A DNA stretch of 64,000 nt, from assembly GCF_003312875.1 (NCBI RefSeq), contig NZ_CP015163.1, positions 5,704,001-5,768,000 of the forward strand, read 5' to 3'. The notes beneath the pieces were generated by a model. The model was not told the origin of the DNA. It saw nothing but the letters and a program-made list of their open reading frames with translations, and did not search any database. This DNA is from Amycolatopsis albispora. Lineage in GTDB: Bacteria > Actinomycetota > Actinomycetes > Mycobacteriales > Pseudonocardiaceae. Positions 26,222-36,777 of the stretch are shown here, one piece after another. Positions within the stretch are counted from its first letter, which is position 1, and each line of letters starts with the position of its first letter. The position numbers and the translations under genes were made by a program.

Positions 26222-27190
26222 ATGTCGCATGCGATCCGGGCCGAGGGCCTGGTGAAGACCTACGGGCAGACCAGGGCGCTGAACGGGGTGGACCTCGAGG
26301 TGCCGACCGGCAAGGTGGTCGGCGTGCTCGGGCCCAACGGCGCCGGCAAGACCACCGCCGTCCGCATTCTCGCCACGCTCATCCAGCCCGACGCCGGGCG
26401 CGCCGAAGTCGGCGGGTTCGACGTGGTGAAGGACCCGGTGCGGGTCCGCGGGCTGATCGGCGTCACCGGGCAGTACGCCTCGGTGGACGAGGACCTGTCC
26501 GGCACCGAGAACCTGGTGCTGATCGGGCGGCTGCTGGAGTTCAGCCGGGCCGACGCCAGGGCACGGGCCAGGGAACTGCTGGAGCAGTTCGAGCTGACCG
26601 ACGCCGCGACCCGGCCGATCAGGACCTACTCCGGCGGTATGCGGCGGCGGCTGGACCTGGCCGCCAGCCTGGTCGGCCGGCCGCGGGTGCTGTACCTGGA
26701 CGAGCCGACCACCGGGCTGGACCCGCACGCCCGCAACGAGGTGTGGAGCGTGGTCCGCGGGCTCATCGCGGACGGCGCCACGGTGCTGCTGACCACGCAG
26801 TACCTGGAGGAGGCCGACCAGCTGGCCGACACCATCACCGTGTTCGACCACGGCCGGGTGGTGGCGAACGGCCGGTCCGACGAGCTGAAGCGGCGCGTCG
26901 GCGGGCAGACGCTGCAGGTGCGGCCGACCTCGGCCGCCGACCTCGGCCTGGTCGAGCGCATTCTCGGCGAGCTGACCGGCGCCCGGCCGCACCGCGACCG
27001 CGACACCGGGCTGCTCACCGCACCGGTGGCCGACCCGATGCTGCTGTCCACTTTGGTCCGCAAGCTCGACGAGGCCGGGGTGACCGCCGACGAGCTGGCC
27101 CTGCGGCTGCCCAGCCTGGACGAGGTGTTCCTGGCGCTGACCGGGCACGCCGCCGAAGAGACCACCGAACGAGAAGGGAGCCTGGTGTGA
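26222..27190 (+). CDS. Daunorubicin-resistance-type ABC exporter ATPase (DrrA-like)
   Basis: A 322-aa ABC ATPase with Walker A GPNGAGKT, signature YSGGMRRRLD, Walker B V-L-Y-L-D-E-P and the DrrA-type C-terminal extension L-R-L-P-S-L-D-E-V-F-L-A-L-T-G-H. DrrA/DrrB pairs export drugs or lipids. An AAGGAGGA ribosome site precedes the ATG. It overlaps the permease gene by 4 bp (GTGTGA), so translation is coupled. The substrate is unknown and no antibiotic biosynthesis genes are near. Confidence 0.92.
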   Translation: MSHAIRAEGLVKTYGQTRALNGVDLEVPTGKVVGVLGPNGAGKTTAVRILATLIQPDAGRAEVGGFDVVKDPVRVRGLIGVTGQYASVDEDLSGTENLVLIGRLLEFSRADARARARELLEQFELTDAATRPIRTYSGGMRRRLDLAASLVGRPRVLYLDEPTTGLDPHARNEVWSVVRGLIADGATVLLTTQYLEEADQLADTITVFDHGRVVANGRSDELKRRVGGQTLQVRPTSAADLGLVERILGELTGARPHRDRDTGLLTAPVADPMLLSTLVRKLDEAGVTADELALRLPSLDEVFLALTGHAAEETTEREGSLV

Positions 27191-27987
27191 CCACGTTGAC
27201 CACCGCACCACCGCGGTACGTCAGCCCGGCCAGGGGTCTGCGCCACGGGCTCACGCTGGCCTGGCGCGGCGTGCTGAAGATCCGCAAGAACCCCGAGCAG
27301 CTGGCCGACGTGGTGCTGATGCCGATCGTCTTCCTGGCCATGTTCGTCTACCTGTTCGGCGGGGCCATCTCCGGCGACACCGGCGCCTACCTGACCATGG
27401 TGGTGCCCGGCGTGATGGTGATGAACATCATGCAGGTCAGCCTGACGATCGGCGTGCACATGAACACCGACGTGACCAAGGGTCTCTACGACCGGTTCCG
27501 CAGCATGCCGATCGCCCGGTCCGCCCCGCTGTTCGGCGCGGTGCTGGCCGACGTGGTGCGGTACCTGGTGTGCCTGGTGGTGCTGCTGGTGGTGGCCACC
27601 GTGATGGGCTACCGGATCAGCACCGATCCGGCGTCGCTGGTGGCGGCCAGCGCGTTGGTGGTGTTGTTCGGGCTGTGCTTCTGCTGGATTTCGGTGTTCG
27701 TCGGCATGCTGATGCGCAGCCCCGGCGCGGTGCAGGGGCTGATGTTCGTGTTCATCATGCCGCTGTCCTTCGGCAGCAACGTTTTTGTGCCGTCGGAGAC
27801 GATGCCGGGCTGGCTGCGGGCGTGGACCGACATCAGCCCGGTGAGCCTGCTGTCGGACGCGTTGCGCGGCCTGCTCAACGGGGGCGCGGTGGCCGGGCCG
27901 CTGCTCGGCGCGCTGGCCTGGATGGCCGCCGTGCTGGCGGTGTTCTTCCCGCTGGCCATGCGGTCCTACCGCAAGCGCGTCACCTAG
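27187..27987 (+). CDS. ABC-2 type exporter permease (DrrB-like)
   Basis: A 266-aa membrane protein with six hydrophobic segments and the ABC-2 landmarks D-R-F-R-S-M-P-I (the coupling loop seen in DrrB) and F-G-S-N-V-F-V-P-S-E-T-M-P-G-W-L-R. It pairs with the upstream ATPase, sharing 4 bp. Its stop overlaps the stop of the converging SARP regulator by 4 bp, an extremely tight tail-to-tail arrangement. Confidence 0.92.
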   Translation: MTTLTTAPPRYVSPARGLRHGLTLAWRGVLKIRKNPEQLADVVLMPIVFLAMFVYLFGGAISGDTGAYLTMVVPGVMVMNIMQVSLTIGVHMNTDVTKGLYDRFRSMPIARSAPLFGAVLADVVRYLVCLVVLLVVATVMGYRISTDPASLVAASALVVLFGLCFCWISVFVGMLMRSPGAVQGLMFVFIMPLSFGSNVFVPSETMPGWLRAWTDISPVSLLSDALRGLLNGGAVAGPLLGALAWMAAVLAVFFPLAMRSYRKRVT

Positions 27988-30900
27988 CCGGTCGCCTGGT
28001 CCGGGTCGCCTACCTGCGCCAGCAGCTCCGCCACGGCGTCCTGTTTGGACAGCCGGGAGCCGCGCAGGTAGGCGCCGCGGTAGGCGTCTTCACCGAGCAC
28101 CGCGACCAGGTTCTCGATCGCCTCGGCCAGTTCGGGCTCACCGTGGTCGAACATCCCGCGCAGCGCCTCGCTGACCCCGAGCATGGTCGCCGCGTCGAGC
28201 GCGTTCCCTTCGCGGTGCAGCACCAGCGCCAGCACCTCGGCGTTGCGGGACATGTCGGCCACGTCGTGACCGGTGGTCGCGGAGCGGGCGGAGATGCCGA
28301 GCTGCCGCCGCGCCTCGGCGAACCTGCCCTCGGACATGGCGAGCGCGGCGAAGCCCCGGCCCGCCCACTCGACCGCGCTGTTCTGCGGGATCGGCCCGTC
28401 CACCGGCTGGGCCGCCAGTTCGGCCAGCATTTCCCGGCACAACGCGAAATCCCCGCCGCGGCGAGCCAGTTCGGCCTTGGCGTACAACAGGAGAATGGTC
28501 AGGTCGAAGTGGGAACGCTGCTCGTGGAGCCGTTCCAGCTCGGCCAGATCCGCCCACGCGCCCGCGAGGTCGCCGGTACGGGCGCGTTCCAGCGCTATCC
28601 GCCAGACCTGCTGCCCCATCTCCTCGGCCAGGTTCAGCTCACGCGCCATCTCGTAGCCGCGCCGGTAGGCCTCGATCGCGCCGTCGTGGTCACCGCGCAG
28701 CGAGCGCTCCTCGGCCACCATGGCCCACGCCATGCTCATGCCCCAGCGGTCACCGAGCGCCTCGAACTCGCTCAGCGCGCCGACCCTGGCGATGTTGGCG
28801 CCTTCGCGGTCGCCACGGTCGCCGAGCACAAAGCCCTGGACCCACTGGCCGGAGGCGCGGGCCCACTTGTCGCCGCTGTTGCGCGCCCTGGCGATCTCGC
28901 GGTCGGCCAGCTTGCCGTCGCCGGTGACAAAGGCGACCATCGGCAGCGCGATGGCCAGCATCGGGAACCGGTCCGCCGCCCCGCTCTCCACGCATTCGTC
29001 CACAAGGGACAGCAGGTCTGGCCCGTCGGCGGTGCCCAGCCGGAGCACCTCGGTCATCGCGTGCACCAGCCGGAAGATCGCCGTGGCGTACCGGGGCAGC
29101 CGGTCGGCGACGGCGAGCAGCTCACGGGCGATCTCGACGGCCTGCGGGTGCTGGCCGCGCACCATCCAGATCCACAGCATGGCCAGCGCCAGCCGGTGCG
29201 CCGGCTCGTACTCGCCAGCGCTGATCGCCCACCGCAGCGCGGTCATCAGGTTGTCGTACTCGGCGTCGAACACGGCGATGGCTTCGAGCTGCTCCGGGGT
29301 GCGGGTGCGCGGCTCCTCGCGTTCGGCCAGTTCGACGAAGTAGTCGGCGTAGCGGCGTGTGTACGCCTCGCGCTCGCCCGCCTCGGCCAGCCGCTCGTCG
29401 GCGTAGGCGCGAATGGTCTCCAGCATCCGGTAGCGCGGCTGCCCGTGCTCGTCCGGTCGCGCGTCCACAATGGACTTCTCGACCAGCGAGCCGAGCACGT
29501 AGAGCACGTCGCCACCGCAGACGCGCTCGATGGCTTCGATGGTGGCGCCGCCGGAGAACACCGACAGCCGCCGGGCCAGTTCGCGCTCCGGCTCGTCGAG
29601 CAGGTCCCAGCTCCACTCGACCACCGCGCGCAGCGTGCGCTGGCGTGGCAGCGCGCTGCGGCTGCCCGAGGTGAGCAGGCGGAACCGGTCGTCGAGGCGT
29701 TGCGCGATCTGCGTCGCGGTCATCGAGCGCAGGCGGGCGGCGGCCAGTTCGAGCGCGAGCGGCATGCCGTCGAGGCGATGGCAGATCTCCACCACCGCGG
29801 GGGTGGTGGTCTCGTCGAGGGTGAAGCCGGGGCTGACCGCGCGGGCGCGGTCGGTGAACAGGCGCACGGCCGGGGCCTCGTCGGCGGGCACCTCACGGTC
29901 GGGCAGGCCCAGCGGGCCGAGCGGGCACAGCACCTCACCGGTAATCGCCAGCGCCTCGCGGCTGGTGGTCAGCACCCGCAGCGCGGGGACGCGGGCGAGC
30001 AGGTCGCTGGTGAAGTCGGCGACCGCCTCGATGACGTGCTCGCAGTTGTCGAGCAGCAGCAGGCACGAGCGGTGGCCGAGCACCTCGGTGACCTGTTCGA
30101 GCACGTCCGGCATGGTCAGGTCGAGCGAGGTGCTGTCGATGACACGGCGTTCGCGGATGCCGAGCGCGGCGGAGACGGCGGCGGGCACGTCGGCCGCGTT
30201 GCGCACACCGGCGAGCGGCACGAACCAGGCGCGGCCCTGACCCGCGTCGGGATGCCGGGCGGCGGCCTCGGTGGCGAGCCGGGTCTTGCCCGCGCCTCCC
30301 GGTCCGACCAGCGTGACCAGGCGGTGCTCGGCGAGGCGGGCGGCGATCGTGGCCAGCTCGTCGTCCCGGCCGACGAAACTGGTCAGGCGGGCCGGGAAGG
30401 CGGCGGGATGCGTGGTGGCCGGGGCCGCGGCCGGTTGGGGCAGGGTGCCGCGGAGCACGGCCAGCTGGGTTTCGGTCAGCTCGGGTGACGGGTCCACGCC
30501 CAGCTCGTCGGCCAGCGTCTGACGCACCTGGTCGAACACGGCGAGCGCCTCGGACTGGCGGCCCGCCATGGACAGCGCCCGCATGCGCAACGCGGCCAGG
30601 CGCTCGCGAAGCGGATGGCGCTCGGCGGCGGCCTCCAGGTCGGCGAGGATCTCGGCATGCCTGCCGACGGCGAGTTCGGCCTCGAACCAGTCCTCGTGGG
30701 CGGCGGTGCGCAGGTCGTCGAGCCGCGCGGCGGGGGCGGCGGTGAACCCGGCGTCCCGGATGTCGGCGAGCGCGGGGCCCTGCCAGAGCGCGAGGGCCTC
30801 ACCGAGCAGGGCGGCGGCCTTCGCCGGGCGGCCTGCCTTGAGCTCCGCGCGCCCCTGGGCCGCGAGGGTCTCGAAACGGGCGGCGTCGACGTCGGCGGCC

Positions 30901-31169
30901 AGCTGGTAGCCGCCGCCGGCGGAGGTGAGCACGCCGGACTCGGGCAGGGCCTTGCGGAGGCGGGAGACCAGGGACTGGAGCGCGTTGGCGGCGTCGGCGG
31001 GCAGCTCGCCGCCCCAGAGATCGGCGGTCAGCGCCTCCGCCGTCACCACCCGCCCGGCGGCGAGCGCGAGACGGGCCAGGAGCATGCGAAGGCGCGCGCC
31101 ACCGATGGTGACCGGAGGCCCCTGATCCGCATGAACGCGGACGGGGCCGAGGAGTAGTACGCGCACCAC
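27984..31169 (-). CDS. AfsR-type SARP regulator (BTAD, NB-ARC, TPR)
   Basis: A 1061-aa regulator. Residues 1-95 are an OmpR-type winged helix, followed by a bacterial transcriptional activator domain to about 245. An NB-ARC-type STAND ATPase domain has Walker A GPGGAGKT at 289-296, a Walker B-like L-L-L-L-D-N-C and G-M-P-L-A-L-E-L-A-A. The rest is TPR-like helices. Such proteins activate secondary-metabolite genes after ATP-driven switching. The start is GTG 31169 or the next GTG 3 bp later. It converges on the DrrAB-like exporter, which it might control, but no biosynthetic cluster lies within the window. Confidence 0.92.
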   Translation of the reverse strand: MVRVLLLGPVRVHADQGPPVTIGGARLRMLLARLALAAGRVVTAEALTADLWGGELPADAANALQSLVSRLRKALPESGVLTSAGGGYQLAADVDAARFETLAAQGRAELKAGRPAKAAALLGEALALWQGPALADIRDAGFTAAPAARLDDLRTAAHEDWFEAELAVGRHAEILADLEAAAERHPLRERLAALRMRALSMAGRQSEALAVFDQVRQTLADELGVDPSPELTETQLAVLRGTLPQPAAAPATTHPAAFPARLTSFVGRDDELATIAARLAEHRLVTLVGPGGAGKTRLATEAAARHPDAGQGRAWFVPLAGVRNAADVPAAVSAALGIRERRVIDSTSLDLTMPDVLEQVTEVLGHRSCLLLLDNCEHVIEAVADFTSDLLARVPALRVLTTSREALAITGEVLCPLGPLGLPDREVPADEAPAVRLFTDRARAVSPGFTLDETTTPAVVEICHRLDGMPLALELAAARLRSMTATQIAQRLDDRFRLLTSGSRSALPRQRTLRAVVEWSWDLLDEPERELARRLSVFSGGATIEAIERVCGGDVLYVLGSLVEKSIVDARPDEHGQPRYRMLETIRAYADERLAEAGEREAYTRRYADYFVELAEREEPRTRTPEQLEAIAVFDAEYDNLMTALRWAISAGEYEPAHRLALAMLWIWMVRGQHPQAVEIARELLAVADRLPRYATAIFRLVHAMTEVLRLGTADGPDLLSLVDECVESGAADRFPMLAIALPMVAFVTGDGKLADREIARARNSGDKWARASGQWVQGFVLGDRGDREGANIARVGALSEFEALGDRWGMSMAWAMVAEERSLRGDHDGAIEAYRRGYEMARELNLAEEMGQQVWRIALERARTGDLAGAWADLAELERLHEQRSHFDLTILLLYAKAELARRGGDFALCREMLAELAAQPVDGPIPQNSAVEWAGRGFAALAMSEGRFAEARRQLGISARSATTGHDVADMSRNAEVLALVLHREGNALDAATMLGVSEALRGMFDHGEPELAEAIENLVAVLGEDAYRGAYLRGSRLSKQDAVAELLAQVGDPDQATG

Positions 31170-31227
31170 CCCAGCCTTCCAGACCGGGGGGCGCGGGCGC
31201 CGCCTCGGTCGGATGGCGGGGGTGGGG

Positions 31228-31282
31228 TGTCACGAATGTGGCTTTCGGGACGTTTGATGTCTCGAATGTGGCTTTCGTGACG
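31228..31282. repeat. 55-bp repeat copy with its right-arm core inverted in place
   Basis: The left arm (31228-31251) matches the family apart from one base (CGGGAC for CGAGAC), and the 7-nt loop is GTTTGAT. In the right arm the outer bases GTCT and TGAC are kept, but the 15-bp core reads CGAATGTGGCTTTCG instead of its reverse complement CGAAAGCCACATTCG. The copy is therefore a direct repeat and cannot form the long hairpin. Confidence 0.9.
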
Positions 31283-31316
31283 GTGGGGACGGGGGCGCGC
31301 CGGGGATGGGCGGGCG

Positions 31317-31449
31317 CGACATGGGCGAGCCCGGCTGGGGCGGCCCCCGGTTGGCACGGGCAACCGGCCGACATGGGCGGGCGCGGCTGGGGCGGCCCCC
31401 AGTTGGCACGGGCAACCCGGCCGACATGGGCTGGCGCGGCTGCCGCGGG
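31317..31449. repeat. 52-53 bp tandem repeat, about 2.5 units
   Basis: Units start at 31317 (52 bp), 31369 (53 bp) and 31422 (partial). Each starts CGACATGGGC, and the two full units include CGGCTGGGGCGGCCCCC and GTTGGCACGGGCAACC. The last element is itself an inverted repeat (GTTGGCACGGGCAAC-like). The array is bounded by two copies of the hairpin family. Confidence 0.85.
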
Positions 31450-31451
31450 TG

Positions 31452-31506
31452 GGACACGAATGTGGCTTTCGGGGCGAAATGTGCCCCCAAAGCCACATTC
31501 GTGTCC
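31452..31506. repeat. Variant-B hairpin repeat, copy 1
   Basis: An imperfect inverted repeat with arms starting GGACACGAATGTGGCTTT then CGGGGC, around GAAATG. The right half returns as GCCCCCAAAGCCACATTC and ends GTGTCC. It shares the ACGAATGTGGCTTTCG core with the 55-bp family but has different outer bases and inner stem. A near-identical copy is at 42599-42653. Confidence 0.9.
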
Positions 31507-31631
31507 GAAAGGAGGCGGGAGCCGGGTACGGATGGCGCCCGCCCAGGGGCGAATGGCGTCCCGGCGGGGCACCGGGGAATGGCTGGGCCCCCGGCTCACG
31601 CGGGTGACACGAAAAGCCGCGGCGACGAAAA

Positions 31632-31661
31632 GCGCCCCCGGAGCGTGGGCTCCGGGGGCGC
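31632..31661 (-). terminator. Rho-independent terminator after clpC
   Basis: A perfect 13-bp GC stem (GCGCCCCCGGAGC and its complement) around GTGG. On the minus strand the stem is followed by TTTTCG. It lies 15 bp beyond the clpC stop codon. Confidence 0.85.
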
Positions 31662-31675
31662 GTTCCGAGCGGGTG

Positions 31676-34234
<2,559 letters not shown>

Positions 34235-34609
34235 TCCCACTCCCTCGACTGCTGCGCCGGCGGTGAGTACCCACCGATTCCTTCCACGATGAGTTCAGCA
34301 CCGTAAGACCACTGTAGTAGCCATGCGGTCGCGCTGGCGTACCACTACGTCAGTTGGTGCCTCAGTCAGTCGGCATACCCGGCCGCCATCGGGCCGGGCT
34401 CGAATTCAGACGTTTCCGCTGATGGTTGACGTGTGGTCCAACGTCGCAGGTCGCCGGGGGATTCCGGCGGCACCGCGCTGTCCGCTCAGCGCGAACAACC
34501 CGAAGGCCCGTGGATCGTCCCACTTTCGGGGAACCCGGGTGGCGCGCTTCCCGACCGCCTGTAAGGTAAGGCACGCCTAATCACCCGAACAGCCCACGCA
34601 GGAGGCTCG
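34235..34609. other. Divergent promoter region between clpC and the FhuF-like gene
   Basis: This 375-bp gene-free stretch holds the clpC promoter, which I could not place firmly, and at its right end the IdeR/DmdR-type iron box of the FhuF-like gene. I see no RNA gene and no repeat of the hairpin family in it. Confidence 0.6.
34562..34580 (+). promoter_or_regulatory. IdeR/DmdR iron box
   Basis: TAAGGTAAGGCACGCCTAA closely follows the actinobacterial iron-regulator consensus TTAGGTTAGGCTAACCTAA. It sits 29 bp before the FhuF-like start codon, where iron-loaded IdeR/DmdR would block transcription when iron is sufficient. Confidence 0.8.
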
Positions 34610-35431
34610 ATGTCGGTCCGCGGCCCCGGTGACCTCACCGTCGCCGTCGGCGGGCTCGCCGAGTCGCTCCGCCGGGTGGACGGGCTCCAGGACCGGGCCG
34701 GCATCCGGTTCGACCTGCCCACCGGGCCCAGCCGCGGCCAGTGGCAGCGCTGCGAGGAGCTGATCGAGGACCCCACGCTGTTCACGAAGTGGCACGACCT
34801 GCTCGGCGACTGGCTGCGCGCGCGGCACGGCGCCGCGCCGAAGCGGACGGCCGCCGGTTACGTCATGTCGTGGTACCTGCACGTGCCCGCCTACGCCGCC
34901 GCGCTCCTGCTGCACCACGAGCGCCGGGTGCCGTCGCTGCGCGCGGCCGAACTGGCGTTCAAGCTCTCCGGTGACCGGCCGCACCCCGACGGCATCGCGG
35001 TGCTCGGCACCGAGTTCTACTGCCTGCCGAGCGACCCGGGCTCGACACTGCCGGAGGCGACCGTCGTGGCCGACGAGCACGAGCTGGTCGCCGTGCTGCG
35101 TGCCCGCTACATCGCGCACGCGGCCCGCTTCGTCCGCGCCTACCGCACGGTGAGCCCGCTCGGCGCGCGCACGCTGTGGGCCGCGGCCACCGACGCACTG
35201 GACAACTCGCTGTGGTGGGCGGGCAGGCACGGCGGCGACGAAGGCGCGGGCGTGGCCGACGCCGCCTTTGTGCTCGACACCACCTACCCGCCGCTGACCT
35301 CGGCCTCCACCCTGCGGATGACCGAGCAGCGCGAGTGGGCGCGACGGCGGGAAAGCTGCTGCTTCTCCTACCTCCTGCCGGAGGAAGCCGAATGCGCCGG
35401 CTGCCCGCGCACCTGCGCCCGCCCGTCGTAG
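34610..35431 (+). CDS. FhuF-like (2Fe-2S) siderophore-iron reductase
   Basis: A 273-aa protein whose C-terminus carries the FhuF cluster motif C-C-x10-C-x2-C: Cys250, Cys251, Cys262 and Cys265, with another cysteine at 269. FhuF proteins reduce ferric siderophores in the cytoplasm to release iron. The upstream IdeR-type box supports induction by iron starvation. AGGAGG lies 5 bp before the ATG. No siderophore transporter is adjacent. Confidence 0.87.
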   Translation: MSVRGPGDLTVAVGGLAESLRRVDGLQDRAGIRFDLPTGPSRGQWQRCEELIEDPTLFTKWHDLLGDWLRARHGAAPKRTAAGYVMSWYLHVPAYAAALLLHHERRVPSLRAAELAFKLSGDRPHPDGIAVLGTEFYCLPSDPGSTLPEATVVADEHELVAVLRARYIAHAARFVRAYRTVSPLGARTLWAAATDALDNSLWWAGRHGGDEGAGVADAAFVLDTTYPPLTSASTLRMTEQREWARRRESCCFSYLLPEEAECAGCPRTCARPS

Positions 35432-35439
35432 CACGTTTG

Positions 35440-36018
35440 TTATCGGGCCGGGGGCGTCCAGGACGGGTCGCGGCCGGTCAGGCCCAGCAGGCGGTCCAGC
35501 ATCGGCGCCGACGCGGGCACGGGGACCTCGGGGCCGTACACCTTCATCTGCCGCGCGGTTTCCGCGTTCGCCGCGATGTCCTCGTACAACGCGGCGGCGA
35601 CCCCGGGATCGATGCTGAACGGGCGGCCGGTCGCGCGGGCCAGGTCCCAGCCGTGCACCACCAGCTCGCCGAACACCATGCCGTGCAGCATCGGCGCGGG
35701 CAGTTCCGACGTCCCGAAGCTCGCCATGCCCTCGCGCGCGCCGGGGCGCGCGAATGCTTCGACGAGGTCGGCGGCCTGGCGCTCCAGGCGCGGCGCCCAG
35801 TCGTCGGGCACCACGAGCCCGGTCTCGTCTCCGGCCGCTTCGGGCGGGGCCGACCGGCGTGCCCCGGCCAGCAGGAATGGTCCCCAGTACAAAAGGTGCC
35901 GCAGCAGCGCCCGTACGTCGTAGTCGGCGCAGGGAGTGGGCGCGCCCAGTTCACCGGGTTCGATAGCGCGGACGATCTCGGTGAACCGATCGGCCGCGTG
36001 CGGAAGCAGTTCTGGCAT
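35440..36018 (-). CDS. TIGR03086-type DinB metal-binding protein
   Basis: A 192-aa DinB-fold protein with the pattern P-T-P-C-A-D-Y-D-V-R-A-L-L-R-H-L-L and the later L-V-V-H-G-W-D-L-A-R-A-T-G, giving the usual histidine ligands. It is a distant relative of the gene at 18942-19478. The reaction is unknown; mycothiol-dependent transfer is the family theme. It converges on the FhuF-like gene with 8 bp between stops. Confidence 0.82.
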   Translation of the reverse strand: MPELLPHAADRFTEIVRAIEPGELGAPTPCADYDVRALLRHLLYWGPFLLAGARRSAPPEAAGDETGLVVPDDWAPRLERQAADLVEAFARPGAREGMASFGTSELPAPMLHGMVFGELVVHGWDLARATGRPFSIDPGVAAALYEDIAANAETARQMKVYGPEVPVPASAPMLDRLLGLTGRDPSWTPPAR

Positions 36019-36237
36019 GCGCCGATTAGCTCACACCCGGTGCGCGCTGTCTTGAACAAACGCGACAAGCCGCGGTTCGAGTTGACCACCCATCAAGGAC
36101 GCAAAACCGGCGAGGTCGATTCAGCGGCCAAAAGCGGCACAACCAGCGAATCAGCCACTAACCGACTGCCCTAAGCAGCCGATCGCGCTCGGCCGGGCCG
36201 GGGAAGTCCCGGCCCGGAATTTCCGCACCACGACACA

Positions 36238-36274
36238 GCGCAGGGGCACCGGCCGATGGCCGATGCCCCTGCGC
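36238..36274 (-). terminator. Terminator hairpin after lsr2
   Basis: An 11-bp stem GCGCAGGGGCA / TGCCCCTGCGC around a 15-nt loop that itself contains GGCC repeats, 20 bp beyond the lsr2 stop. No T-tract follows on the minus strand, so it could also be an mRNA 3'-end structure. Confidence 0.6.
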
Positions 36275-36293
36275 GGCAAGAGCGGGGTAATGC

Positions 36294-36641
36294 TCAGTTC
36301 TTCTTGTGGTAGGCCTCGACAACCTCGGACGGGATGCGGCCGCGGTCGGAAACCTGATAGCCGTTCTTGCGGGCCCAGGCGCGGATGGCCTGGTTCTGCT
36401 CGCGGTCGACGGTGGCCGGACGGGCAACGGCCTTGGCGGCCGGGCGGCCACCGGAACGCTTGCGGCCACCGGCGCGCCGGGCGTGCTCGACGTACTGGGC
36501 AAGCGCGTCGCGCAGTTCCTCGGCATTGTCCGCCGACAGATCGATCTGGTAGCTCACACCGTCCAGACCGAACTCGACGGTCTCTTCGGCCTCCGAACCG
36601 TCCAGGTCGTCCACAAGTGAGACAAGGACCTTCTGCGCCAT
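36294..36641 (-). CDS. lsr2: Nucleoid-associated xenogeneic silencer Lsr2
   Basis: A 115-aa H-NS-like DNA-bridging protein. The N-terminal dimerisation domain starts [13 protein letters not shown] basic linker follows, and the C-terminal DNA-binding domain has the AT-hook-like D-R-G-R-I-P (R-G-R) that inserts into the minor groove. AGGAGGAAA precedes the ATG. It is placed between clpC and lysS as in mycobacteria. A palindrome in the promoter spacer suggests tight regulation. Confidence 0.97.
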   Translation of the reverse strand: MAQKVLVSLVDDLDGSEAEETVEFGLDGVSYQIDLSADNAEELRDALAQYVEHARRAGGRKRSGGRPAAKAVARPATVDREQNQAIRAWARKNGYQVSDRGRIPSEVVEAYHKKN

Positions 36642-36736
36642 TGGGTTTCCTCCTGCTTAGGGCTAGCTCGCAACTTGGTCAGGAAAGATCGGGTGTGGGG
36701 CCACAAGCCCCTTGACAGGAGCTGCCGGTTAAGACA

Positions 36737-36765
36737 TTAATACTCGCTCGAGCGAGTAAACGCAA
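36737..36765 (-). promoter_or_regulatory. lsr2 promoter with an 18-bp palindromic operator
   Basis: On the minus strand TTGCGT (36765-36760) and TATTAA (36742-36737) form a sigma-A-like promoter with exactly 17 bp between them. TACTCGCTCGAGCGAGTA (36741-36758) is a perfect 18-bp palindrome filling the spacer and touching the -10 box, a classic repressor position. About 95 bp of leader precede the lsr2 start codon. The cognate regulator is unknown; Lsr2 itself prefers AT-rich DNA. Confidence 0.65.
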
Positions 36766-36777
36766 ATCTCGATTGGG

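Larger units (their letters stand above)
31170..31675. other. 506-bp intergenic region packed with repeats
   Basis: No gene is apparent between the SARP start and the clpC stop. The region holds a rearranged 55-bp hairpin (31228-31282), a 52-53 bp tandem repeat (31317-31449), a variant hairpin (31452-31506) and the clpC terminator (31632-31661). A stretch GGTGGGGACGGGG near 31282 recurs at the edge of the tandem array at 42073. Confidence 0.8.

Noticed and set aside
25042..27186. Long plus-strand frame leading into the DrrB-like gene
   Set aside because: It is the GC-rich third frame of the EEP and DrrA genes; DrrB starts at GTG 27187 with coupled translation.
27984..31169. Part of a polyketide or peptide antibiotic cluster
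   Set aside because: Only the SARP regulator and exporter are present; no biosynthetic enzymes occur in the window.
35176..36174. Plus-strand frame across the DinB-family gene
   Set aside because: It overlaps two recognised genes on both strands and has no family features.
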